Below, piece after piece: positions 55,005-64,000 of a stretch of 64,000 nt of DNA. The DNA is from Takakia lepidozioides (taxonomy: Eukaryota > Streptophyta > Takakiopsida > Takakiales > Takakiaceae). Every line of letters starts with the position of its first letter. Position 1 is the stretch's first letter. The stretch lies in NCBI GenBank assembly GCA_030704615.1, contig CM060733.1, positions 24,304,001 to 24,368,000 of the forward strand. The letters run 5' to 3'. The notes below the pieces were generated by a model that saw only the letters and a list, made by a program, of their open reading frames with translations, did not search any database and was not told the DNA's origin. Position numbers and translations under genes: made by a program.

Positions 55005-55893
55005 ATGACGTGACGTTGACATGTCAGCGTTACGTCGAATATCACGTCGAGTCACGTCCGAAGCGAACGTTACCATGTGTAATTAATTTTTATTTTCTAT
55101 CTTTACTATTGATTATTTATCTTGGATACCGAGATGGCGGCCCCGCTGGACTAATCATGTGAATAAAAATATTGTATTGAAAAAACTAAAAGTAAATATA
55201 TATGGAGCCGTCAATATTGGCGGTCGCAGATCTTTTTAAAAAAGAGAAACACATGCGATCGCATATTAGCGGTCGCACGGATTAACAAAATAGCAAAAGA
55301 TGAATGCGTGCGACCACCAATATAAGCGGTCCTATGTTTTTTTTTTTTTTCAAAATGCTTGCAACCGCCAATATTGACAATCGCACATTTTTTATTTTCT
55401 TTAAATGTGTGGCATACATTAAAGAAAAAACAACAACAATAATTTTTTATTTATTTTTAATTCGTATGACCATATTGGCGGTTGTACACATTTTATGAAA
55501 AAAAAAAATACAATCATCAATATTAGCGATATCACTCATTAATTTTTTCTAAAGAAAAATTGTTGTTGTTTTTTTTTTAATGCGTACGACCGTCAATATT
55601 GGCTGTCGCACATATCTCAAAAAATAATAAAAACATCAACAATGTTTTTTTCTTTAAAAAAAAATGAAAGCGTGCGACTGTCAATATTGGCGGTCGCACA
55701 AATTAATTTATTTAAAAAAATAAATTATTGTTGATTTTTTGTTTAATACGGAGTACAACCGTCAATATTGATGGTCGCGGGTATTTTTAAAAAGATTAAA
55801 AAAAAACATGTAACCGCCAATATTGATGGTCGCACGCATTAATTTTTTTTTTAAACTAAAAAAATATGCGACCGCCAATATTGGCAGTCGTAC
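55005..55893. repeat. Palindrome array B (11 units, AATATT core) with CpG-rich leader
   Basis: The leader at 55005-55075 is rich in ACGTC/CGTCG. Palindromes follow at 55206-55227, 55255-55276, 55310-55332, 55361-55385, 55463-55487, 55509-55534, 55582-55611, 55670-55699, 55751-55780, 55810-55835 and 55868-55893. The consensus is half-site GCGACCGCC, core AATATT and the inverted half-site, a perfect 24-bp palindrome. Spacing averages about 66 bp. Spacers are poly-A/T-rich and unrelated in detail. Confidence 0.9.
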
Positions 55894-55959
55894 GCATTAA
55901 CACAACAAACTAAAACAATACAAATATAAATAAACGTGACAAAATTGTGCAAGTACAAA

Positions 55960-56450
55960 AGGAGATTATGAACCCCTATCTTTTGCAATTATCTTTGAAT
56001 CCAATAGCCTGTACAAACCTCGACAATTGTTTGTTCTGGTAGGCAGGGTACTATACCTTTGGAAAGGTTTGATAAACAGAATCCGCACGCTTAAACTTTT
56101 CCCCTCAAGAGTTGTGCCTCTTTTTGTATGACTCGACCATAAATCCCATGAATTTTTTGTCAACGTCCGGTGTTTTCGATTGTCACTTACTAGTGTGGTT
56201 GAAACTATTCACTAATTTTTTTAGCATTTTATCGAGGTCGCCCAACTGAACAAAATGTAAAACTTTCATTTCCTTCCAACCTTCTAATAATATTTCTCAT
56301 TTACAAGCATCTCTCCATCTTCAAATATACACCCCGAGTCATCCGCAAATGACATAAACAAGGGTTTGTCACAGTAGAAGATATAGAAATCAGCACCCTC
56401 ATCATTTTCAGGCTCAGCATTTACGTGACTACGAAATTGTCCCCAATTTT
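55960..56450 (-). pseudogene. Decayed coding relic behind array B
   Basis: The minus strand reads GADFYIFYCDKPLFMSFADD, then GCIFEDGEMLVNEKYY. After a frame change come EGWKEMKVLHFVQLGDLDKM, KKFMGFMVESYKKRHNS, and KFKRADSVYQTFPKV with stops between, then YPAYQNKQLSRFVQAIGFKD. One protein of at least 140 residues is implied. I do not recognise the family. Confidence 0.4.
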
Positions 56451-56653
56451 TAGGACAGAGACATGACTTTCTTCATCTCTTCCAATTCCCACTCACTTTT
56501 ATTCTCATCTATCTCACCCACCACATTTCTCATAACACATGTGTTCATTGGTTCCAAAGCTTGAAGCCTTCACTTTCAAGTGTGGGCAGTATTCACACAC
56601 TTTTTTCAGTCATAGTCCAAACAAAACGCACAGAAACAAGACAAGTTCCTAAC

Positions 56654-56782
56654 CTGAAGCTTTCTAGAATCCCTGGCATTGATGGCCATAATGCAATGTA
56701 ATTTCCTACTTCCAGCCACGGTTTTGCAATCCCACGAAGCTCTACAATCAACATCTGTCTTGCCAATATGCCAAAATTTCAT
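56654..56782 (-). pseudogene. Exon-like fragment with a GT donor
   Basis: From ATG 56782 the minus strand reads MKMKFWHIGKTDVDCRASWD, then CKTVAGSRKLHCIMAINARD, then SRKLQ followed by GTTAGG. It has codon structure and a plausible donor. It may be upstream exon sequence of the relic at 55960-56450. Family not recognised. Confidence 0.35.
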
Positions 56783-56784
56783 TT

Positions 56785-57234
56785 TCAATGGTTTCTTATG
56801 TTTGGCATATGAGGTTGCAGGTTTGTCACTTTGGGAAGGGGCGTTTTGGGTCTCCTACCCCCCCTGCGACTGAACACTCTACTACATGGGCTTCCCGTGT
56901 GGCGGAGGGATCGAGCCGTCGAGTCTCGACGGTCCGTGGTTTGGTCGTCAACCCGTCGACATGTTCCTATGGCTGCAAGGCGCTCCGCCGCCAGCTCCCG
57001 GGACTCGTTCGTCGCGCGACGTTCCTGCTCCCGGAGGTGGTTGTCTACGTCCGTCACCTGCTGCTGGAACGTCATAAGTCCGCAAACACCGTCAAAGGGT
57101 TTGTCAGCGTTTCCCCTATGGACGAGCACCTCCGTTTGATGGCTGTCAGCCGCGTCTCGTGGCCTGTAAGCGTCGCTCGTGTTTATCTCGCGATGCCTTA
57201 GAAATGACGTCAACTCCTTGAAAGCTGATTCCAA
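56785..57234 (-). other. GC-rich island with long frames on both strands
   Basis: About 370 bp (56830-57200) is markedly GC-rich within AT-rich surroundings. The minus frame (149 aa) has a heptad-like stretch, FQQQVTDVDNHLREQERRAT, resembling the coiled-coil end of some retrotransposon gag proteins. A 137-aa plus frame overlaps it. Neither has a recognised domain; foreign or transposon origin is likely from base composition. Confidence 0.4.
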
Positions 57235-58485
57235 AAGTTCATAACCTATCCATTAATTCTTCACACAGCGAGTGTAGACACAGGTAATGTCTGCAAAGAA
57301 GTCATCTATTTAATAACTAAGGGGAGATCAGATAATGTTGAAAGCGAGATATATGTTATGATTATGAAGGAAAGAGATATGTTATGATTGCATAAAGTCA
57401 TGACAATAAACTCTACGAACTTACACTCCCTCTCCAGATTGGTCACTTGTCGTCATTATCGATGATCTACAAGTACATTTGGTCATCCCTAGTGGAGCAT
57501 TCATAGTAGTCAAGACTTGCTGCGATAGCTGTATTCTCCTTATGATTGGAGCGTAGGGAACGTCTGATCTTCTTTCCCTGATAAAAACAGATAAATGGAA
57601 CGAGGTTCCTCTCAAACTTGTCACGCAAGTATATTTTGGGATTTCATTCCTTGTTGAGTGTGAGGGTCGACTCATGTTGATCAAGCGTAACAACATAGGT
57701 ACTAATTTTTTTGAGCAAAACCATAGAGACAAAGAGTGGGTCATCTTCTTAAAAATGGAATCTGTCTACTCGCTCGGATCATCACGAAGTTTTTTTCACG
57801 AAATCATATATGGAGCTACTAATCTTTCTTCTAACCCATTCAATTCTGTAACAGGGTCAATGGTTTTGTTTAATACGATATTTATAGATACAAGATATTT
57901 AGACATATTGCCATTTGTTACTGCAATTTTACAACTACAACATAACATCAATGATATATTATTTTCAATTTGAAGTTCAAAAAAATTATACTTAAATAAA
58001 TTTTATTGCAAATATTTTGTAAGTTAAGTTGTTTTCTAAATCACAATCAATGACAACAATAACATGGATGAAATTGAGTATCAAGTAATTTATCTATGTG
58101 TTGAGTTTTTTAGTCTCGTTTGATGTTAATAGAATTTAGAAGAGATATATGACATACAAACGTATGTTATATAACAAAAGATAAATTCTCTATGATATCT
58201 GGGAAGTGTTTAAATATTGGTATGTGAGAGTTGATCAGTTTTATAACAAGTTTTGCTTTTAATTGATAAGTCTAAAGTAAGAATAAATTTGGGTAAAGGT
58301 CAAATTCAAATCTGTGAATTTTATTTCAAATACTTTAGATATATCTTTGAGTGTAGAAGTTGGCATTCCAGTCATTATTTGATCATGCATTGGCAACCAA
58401 TGAAACCATGTTGGTTTTTGTTTTTGTTGCATGCGTACGATTTTGGATCGATTTTTGTTTTATTTGATATGGATTCAACTAATGG
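57235..58485. other. AT-rich DNA, no gene seen
   Basis: Frames at 57421-57744 (minus) and 57674-57973 (plus) show no recognisable motif; no repeats with clear ends. Confidence 0.4.
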
Positions 58486-58929
58486 TCATAACAAATTCGA
58501 GCTCTGAAATTGGTGAGAAACAGTAGCATGTGTCGTTTGTGATTGATATTGATGCTCATGAATAATAGATGTGAATTGTTTGTATGATCTATGTATGGTA
58601 GCGACAGAAGCCAAATTGAAACTCTTGGAGACAATGGGTTCATAGTGACCACTCCGTGTTGAACATATATCATCATACATAATCTGTAACGGATTATGTG
58701 AAGAAAATTGATCCTCTGCAAAAAATATAATATGTTTGTTCACGCGAGACCATACGTGTATTGGAATTTGTAGATAATTTGTTAAACATACGATGGCACG
58801 ATCGTCACCTTCCAAACCTCTATTTGTAGCACTAATAGCCATTTTTTGAGTAAATCTATGCACAGAATGAACGCCATGCAATTCATAGAAAGCTTTTTTA
58901 GAGTAATGTATTTGAATTTTATCAGTCAT
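58486..58929 (-). pseudogene. OTU-type cysteine protease relic, probably Helitron-derived
   Basis: The minus-strand frame (147 aa) reads GDDRAIVCLTNYLQIPIHVW, then SSHNPLQIMYDD, then GHYEPIVSKSFN. This follows the second half of an OTU domain: an alpha/beta segment ending I-x-V/I-x-W, a P-I/L-x-L/I-x-Y strand and the H-Y-x-P-I/V motif with the catalytic His. The amino half with the D-G-x2-C active site is not seen. OTU domains accompany many plant and animal Helitrons, and helicase relics lie 7.5 kb away, so that origin is inferred. Confidence 0.6.
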
Positions 58930-59261
58930 ATCATTGCCTTAAGTTTGCAAAGTTTGCAAAGTTTACAAAAAATGAGCCATGTTGTCACGACGTAAGGATA
59001 TAAAGGTTTGTGCATAATGTAATAAATATACAATACAATATAACGAACAACATATTCATAATTTTGTATACATCGAAGGTGCTGACTATATCTGTAACCA
59101 TAAATAAAATACATACTATTGATTAGATCAGTGAACGAAAATGTTAGATTGAAATAGTTTAAAATTGTTTAAAGTTTTATTTGGAATTAAATCATTTGAT
59201 ATGAAGTAAAAAATTGAACTTCAAGATAATATATTGATATTATCCAATCCATGTTATCTGC

Positions 59262-59612
59262 ATGAGTGACGTCAAGTCGCGTCAGACCTAACGCTGGCGC
59301 GGCCTGCATCACGACAGTTTTAGGTATCGGTAATGTAATTTTCGAGGGTGATAAAAGTGTGAAACGTAACTTGGAAGTGTTTTTTTTAATAAAATTGAGT
59401 TTTAATAATTTGAAAAGACGGTCCCAATTATTTTATTTTATTATAAAATAAAAATTATGACCGCCATAGTTGACGGTCCTAATGTCTTTTAAAATTTTAA
59501 TTTATTTTTTAAATTAGAATCAGGACGGCCTTTCGGTCCTTATTTGTTTTTATTTTGTTAATAAAATCAAGACCGCCAGCAACTAGTACACAATCGCCCA
59601 AAGGTCATCCGG

Positions 59613-59652
<40 letters not shown>

Positions 59653-59690
59653 GTGATCGCCCTATGGTCGTTCGAACAACATCATGTAGG
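59262..59690. repeat. Palindrome array C with CpG-rich leader and poly-A run
   Basis: The leader at 59262-59330 reads GTGACGTCAAGTCGCGTCAG and ends GACAGTTTTAGGTAT, matching leader A. Degenerate palindromes follow at about 59457-59482, 59521-59540, 59570-59609 and 59652-59675. A run of 38 A (59613-59650) splits the last pair. Confidence 0.65.
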
Positions 59691-60740
59691 CCGTCACGGC
59701 GACAATGTGGTAGATATGATCGCGTAAAAGTAATAATTACTTTCTCTGTCAATTTTTTTTCTAAAGTAATTTCTCCTTTGTCGTGCACCTAAATATCGTG
59801 CCACGATATTTGTCGCTGCCCAACCACACTTCCTAGCATATATTCCTAGAAAGCTATGCCACAAGCATCCCGAGGCCTCTTTCGCCGCCATAGTCTAGTA
59901 ATTGAGATAGAGTGTGGGTGAGGTTTGTATGGTGGAATCATTTAGCAAAGGTGTCATTGGCTTGACTTATATAAAGTAATAGAGTGGGTACATATCTTTT
60001 CACAACTTTTATCACTATAAGAATATGAGCCTTCTTGAGCCTTACCTGGAGATAAGTCTCTCCACGTCCAAGTGAGAATAATCACCTTACTTGACACATG
60101 GAACCAAATGAAGTGATCCCAATGCCAGCAAAATATAAATATATAAATGTATAAAGTCCTAATTAGCTAGAAATAACTATTTCTAACTAATCATGACTAA
60201 AATCATGACACATTTATCAAACTTGAGCTTGGAACACACAGATTGCAAATTCTCTAAACAAACATACATACCTATAACAAATGTATGAGCATGAGCAAAA
60301 GCAAGTGCAAAAGTAAACCGACTTACAAAGGTGCAAACAAAATAAGCAAACTAGCGAAAATAAAATAGAAATAATGTTGGGATGTAGAGATTTATACTTA
60401 CAGATTGCTTGATGGGATAACTATGTGATGTTGGAATGAGTTGTCTTTAGTGTGTCGTACAAAAGTTATGCAACGCCCGCAAAAATTCAAAATGAAGAAG
60501 AAAAAGACGAACAAAAAAGCGACGCGGCGATGTTGGGATATTAGAGTTTGCTAGCTAGGTAAAGACAAAAAATTAAAACCCTAACTTGATATAACTTATA
60601 ATTAATGATGATGAGATTTGAACTTTGGATACATTTTGTCACAACGAAATAAGGCTATATGAACTAACCACAAGAGCAATCATAATTAACAACATGGGCT
60701 TAACTCAACTTCCAAACTACCGCCTGAAGATGACACCTCA
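59691..60740. other. AT-rich DNA, no gene assigned
   Basis: A minus-strand frame at 59694-59891 begins MAAKEASGCLWHSFLGIYAR and is followed by a basic stretch, without recognised domain. The remainder shows nothing. Confidence 0.35.
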
Positions 60741-62180
60741 ATGTCTCTATACCTGTCGCATTCATTCGCCTTCCAACACACACTAGAGGGGCTGCATCTG
60801 GGAGATGAGCTGCTCCGAGATAATGCCCACTCCATCTTGACCAATGCCCACTCCATCTTGACCAAACGCGCATCAAGCGATGTGCACAACTCGCAGTCGA
60901 ATCACCATGCTAGGAAGAAAAAGAGAAGAAGCGAGGTTGACTCCCCACAAACACAAATTACATACCCGTTTCATCTTTGGCTAGGGTACCCCACTATGGA
61001 GAGCCTCGCGCAAGATTCTAACGCTCCACTCATACGGGATCATAGGACTATCAACGATCTATTGCATCTTGGAATTTCAGAGGCCGAATGCGAGGATATT
61101 CTTAAATACCCCAAGGCTTTTCCCACGACCCCCAAATTCTCTACCCATCAACGCGACCAGATAATAAGCCCCTTAGCTCCCGAAATTTGCAGACGTCAAC
61201 ACAACAATGACATTCTCGAAGGGCTACCATGTATTTATAAGAGTTGAGAAGGTACAGGAGATGAAATGCACGGAGATTATAGCAAAGACAAATGTCAACT
61301 TCTCATATATAGGGATACCTCTCGGCGAAGAGATCCTTCACCATGTGTTAGCGTTCAGCCACATGAAAACCCCACGATGTGGTACTTATCAAAGTGTGTC
61401 TTAAACACCCTAAAAGATGGTATCGATTTATTGCTTGGTAACCGAGCTTTCATTCTCACCATAACTAACGGAAATCCAATCCAAGGAAAAATCAATAAAA
61501 GCTTTGAAACAAAGAGCACATGAAACAGGTTGTCGCTACATCTCGATGGCTCCACCATGATAGGACCGTGGAACATAGATTGCGGCAAAAGTCATCTATG
61601 AAGCATACAATGTCGGGGTAGACATCGAAATATTACACGTTGGCAAGATCAAAATGGAGTCTGACTTTGGGTTCTTCTTCACAGCCTCGGAAGGAACATG
61701 CGCTCTCTATCTCACTTACGGACTAAGACACAAACATGAGATACTCGAAACGTCCGAAAGGTTCCAAAGTTTAAGTGATCAAAGATATCTCACCTAAGAT
61801 ACTCAAAGCAGAACGAAAGGCCTTCACAATTATTGTTAGACACCTCAGAATTAATACATCGCAGAAGGACATTTGCAATGCCATGAGAGAATTGATAGGA
61901 AATGACAACAATGCGAGCACTTTCTTCAGTACCAATGGCTCCCTGTCACGAAACACGTAGATGCATGTTGATATACTCATTGTAACATGCAAAAATGCAA
62001 CCGTCTATAACCTCTGATACAACCAGCCTCACGTGTCATTTATGGGACGGTTTATCAATTTCACTGCACACCCAAGAAGCCTGCACGGCAAAACACCGGT
62101 GGACCCAGAAATTCTTAAACGACTACAAGTGACAGACATCAACAAAGCTTTCGCCAACACAGTTGAAACGATCCAATCTT
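60741..62180 (+). pseudogene. Broken coding relic of about 470 residues, unassigned
   Basis: Coding-like segments follow in order with frame changes and stops. The first (60741-61247, 168 aa) contains NAHSILTNAHSILT and a KKKRR basic patch. The second contains DGIDLLLGNRAFILTITNGN near 61420. RLSLHLDGSTMIGPWNIDCG is near 61530 and SDFGFFFTASEGTCALYLTY near 61670. The last reads HVSFMGRFINFTAHPRSLHG, then KTPVDPEILKRLQVTDINKA, near 62030-62150. The order suggests one gag- or ORF1-like transposon protein, but no diagnostic motif survives. Confidence 0.45.
60823..60864 (+). repeat. 21-bp tandem duplication
   Basis: AATGCCCACTCCATCTTGACC occurs twice head to tail, encoding NAHSILT twice. Confidence 0.95.
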
Positions 62181-62225
62181 AGAGATCTTATACCAACTTG
62201 ATCTTTCAAAATATCTCCGCTCTAA

Positions 62226-62698
62226 GAGCATCTCCAACGCGTCTACTCCAACGGACGCACCGACGCTGGTTTGACGCGGATAATTTCAGTAACGCCAATC
62301 ACTGCCTCCAGCCAGCACCTCCAGCTCCATGGCCTCGCTCAACGCTAACCCCAAGTTACCCGCACTTTTTGGGTCCCACCAATCCCACGTGTCATTCTCA
62401 GCTCCATCTTCCATCTCTCCTCTACCCCTCAGCTCACACCTACGTGCCCTTCCTAACCCCCTCTCCCACCTCCCGCCACCATGATTGATTTCAAAATCCA
62501 AAAAGATAATAAACTAAGGTCAAAGAGAGGCATATAGAAGGACGAGTTCGTCCCTGGACCTTTCAGGGAGAGGGGGGAAATATGGACGTGTCCCGCCAAA
62601 TGAATGACGTTGGTGGGTCTGCGACGGGGAGCGCTGCTGGCCGTCGGCCGCGCCAACAGTGGTTGGCGCGTTCATTTGGGGGTGCGGTGGAGATGGTC
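62226..62698. mobile_element. PIF/Harbinger (Tourist-like) MITE, 473 bp
   Basis: The left end GAGCATCTCCAACGCG and the right end, inverted GACCATCTCCACCGC, agree at 14 of 18 positions. TAA is duplicated at 62223-62225 and 62699-62701. A TWA target and GAGCATCTCCA-like ends are typical of plant Tourist-like elements. The interior is GC-richer than its surroundings and noncoding. Confidence 0.8.
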
Positions 62699-62701
62699 TA
62701 A

Positions 62702-63179
62702 GCATGATCAAATTCCATATAGACATCACAATGGAAATTCGTTTATTTGTTTGTTTTTTGGTGAATATGGGACAAAAGCCTTGAAAAATAGATGGATTGC
62801 AATTTCACTTTGCCACCATATTTGATGAGTCATAACTAAAAAATTAATTCTTTTGGTATTTCTTTAAGAAAAGTCAGGTGTTTCTCTTTTAAGGAAAAAT
62901 AAATAAATAAATCTACATTCAAATTCCATAATCAGAAATAGCAGTATGCCACAATTAAACCACTAAACGATCTGTTTCGGGTTGCGATGTTTTTCATCCA
63001 AGTTATAATTTCCATGGACGAATTCGGATGAAAGTAGTTCCCATGGTTAAACCAAATTTTGCGATACAATTTTCATTTGGGTTCTAAATTGTGTGTCATT
63101 TTTTATTGATATGATTTTCTCAAATTGCCATGATGAATTCTACCGAGATTTCGTGATAATGTTATAGTCAATTTGCATG
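62702..63179. other. AT-rich DNA, no gene seen
   Basis: No frame, repeat boundary or RNA gene recognised. Confidence 0.5.
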
Positions 63180-64000
63180 GCCTAATGCTGGCGCGACATT
63201 GGTCGCGTTAGGTTTATGGTTTTTATTACTTAAAAAAATATAGGTAAAAATGCCACTCTAGCAGCCACGTCGCAGACACGGTGGCGGTGGCAGGTAACTA
63301 ATGAAAAAATAAATATTCGACCGTCGGTCGCATATAATTCATGAATACGAAAAGTAGGTGTGACCGCCAGAAATGGGCGGTCGCACGTATTTAAAATATA
63401 TATATATATATATATGCAACTGCAAATACTGACGGTCGCATGTAATTAAAAAATGAAACAAATGCATGCACCCACCACTTGCGTGTGGCCACGACTTTAG
63501 TGGTTTTTAAAAAAATATTACATGCAACCGCCAAAATTCGGTAGTCGCTTGTATTTCATAATAAATCAAATAGAAGCTACCGCCGAATTTCGACGATCGT
63601 TATTTTATTTTATTTCATATTGGATGAGATCATAGTGAGCGCAAGCGCCTCAGAGAATGGAACAATGTATCCCAAGGCCATGACACCTGTGTGGAGTAAA
63701 GGCTATTAATTGGATAACTGTAGCATGCCTTTTTACAGAAAATTCCACATGAAAGGTATATGACATCCTCAAGTGGTTAGGTAAAGCATCCCAACGAGAC
63801 TGGTTTTTGTAGAATTCAACATATGCTAGCAACCAAAAAGATCAAATAGCAGCGCCCGCCGAATTTCGGATGTCGTTCTTTTTTTTTCCCTTTGGCCTTT
63901 GCTTATATTTCATTAAAAAAATACAAAAACCAGCAACCGCCGAATTTGGCAGTCGTTTGTATTTAGGAAAAAACAATTAATACTTACGACCGTAGAATTT
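63180..64000. repeat. Palindrome array D with leader; runs off the window
   Basis: The leader at about 63180-63290 (CTAATGCTGGCGCGACATTGG, later CAGCCACGTCGCAGACACGG) matches leaders A and C. Palindromes follow at 63355-63388, 63413-63440, 63523-63552, 63577-63600, 63855-63877, 63931-63959 and 63983-end, with GAATTT-type cores. A unit starting ATCAAATAG occurs at 63567 and again at 63841, bracketing about 220 bp of unrelated sequence. Confidence 0.75.

Noticed and set aside
55206-55893. CRISPR-like array (repeats with unlike spacers)
   Set aside because: Repeats are degenerate palindromes, spacers are AT-rich low-complexity of variable length, and the setting is a plant nuclear genome without cas genes.
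56788-57201. Plus-strand 137-codon frame as a gene
   Set aside because: It overlaps an equally long minus frame in a GC-rich stretch where stops are rare; no domain or splice context.

Overview
The window is nuclear DNA of a land plant. It carries intron-rich plant genes with canonical GT/AG splice sites, PLS/DYW-type pentatricopeptide repeat (PPR) genes, an organellar mTERF protein, and plant-type Gypsy, LINE, hAT, PIF/Harbinger and Helitron relics. The DYW carboxyl end reads most like those of mosses and other seed-free plants, but the species cannot be fixed from sequence alone.

Layout. 1-5.8 kb: 3' part of a Ty3/Gypsy retrotransposon (integrase tail, large decayed extra coding region, polypurine tract, probable 3' LTR). 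5.8-14.1 kb: transposon ground with a palindrome array, an inverted-repeat element, two tandem-repeat blocks, a PPR relic and a minus-strand LINE. 14.1-41.7 kb: the gene-bearing core. I rebuilt three minus-strand genes exon by exon, each with intact phase: a plastid FAP3-like chalcone-isomerase-fold protein (5 exons, 297 aa), proteasome subunit beta type-4/PBG1 (6 exons, 256-260 aa), and a DUF89 damage-control phosphatase of the At2g17340 type (12 exons, 378 aa). The last is divergent from an intronless mTERF gene, and a telo-box lies between them. Interspersed are a PPR gene broken before its DYW domain, short-chain dehydrogenase-like exons and a B3-domain fragment. 44.1-48.5 kb: an intact 926-aa DYW PPR gene with near-identical internal repeats, then a PPR leader relic and a possible single-strand-binding protein relic. 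48.9-64 kb: AT-rich repeat territory with a Helitron-type helicase relic split by a hAT element (perfect 8-bp target duplication), a frameshifted plastid TADA fragment, an OTU-protease relic, a Harbinger MITE, and four arrays of short palindromes behind related CpG-rich leaders.

The least explained feature is the palindrome-array family (five arrays at about 7.6, 53, 55, 59 and 63 kb). Each repeats a half-site close to GCGACCGCC, an AT-rich core and the inverted half-site, separated by AT-rich spacers. The core differs between arrays (AATATT in one, GAATT-like in others). The intact genes share no operon-like logic: FAP3, mTERF and DYW PPR proteins belong in organelles, while PBG1 and DUF89 are housekeeping functions.
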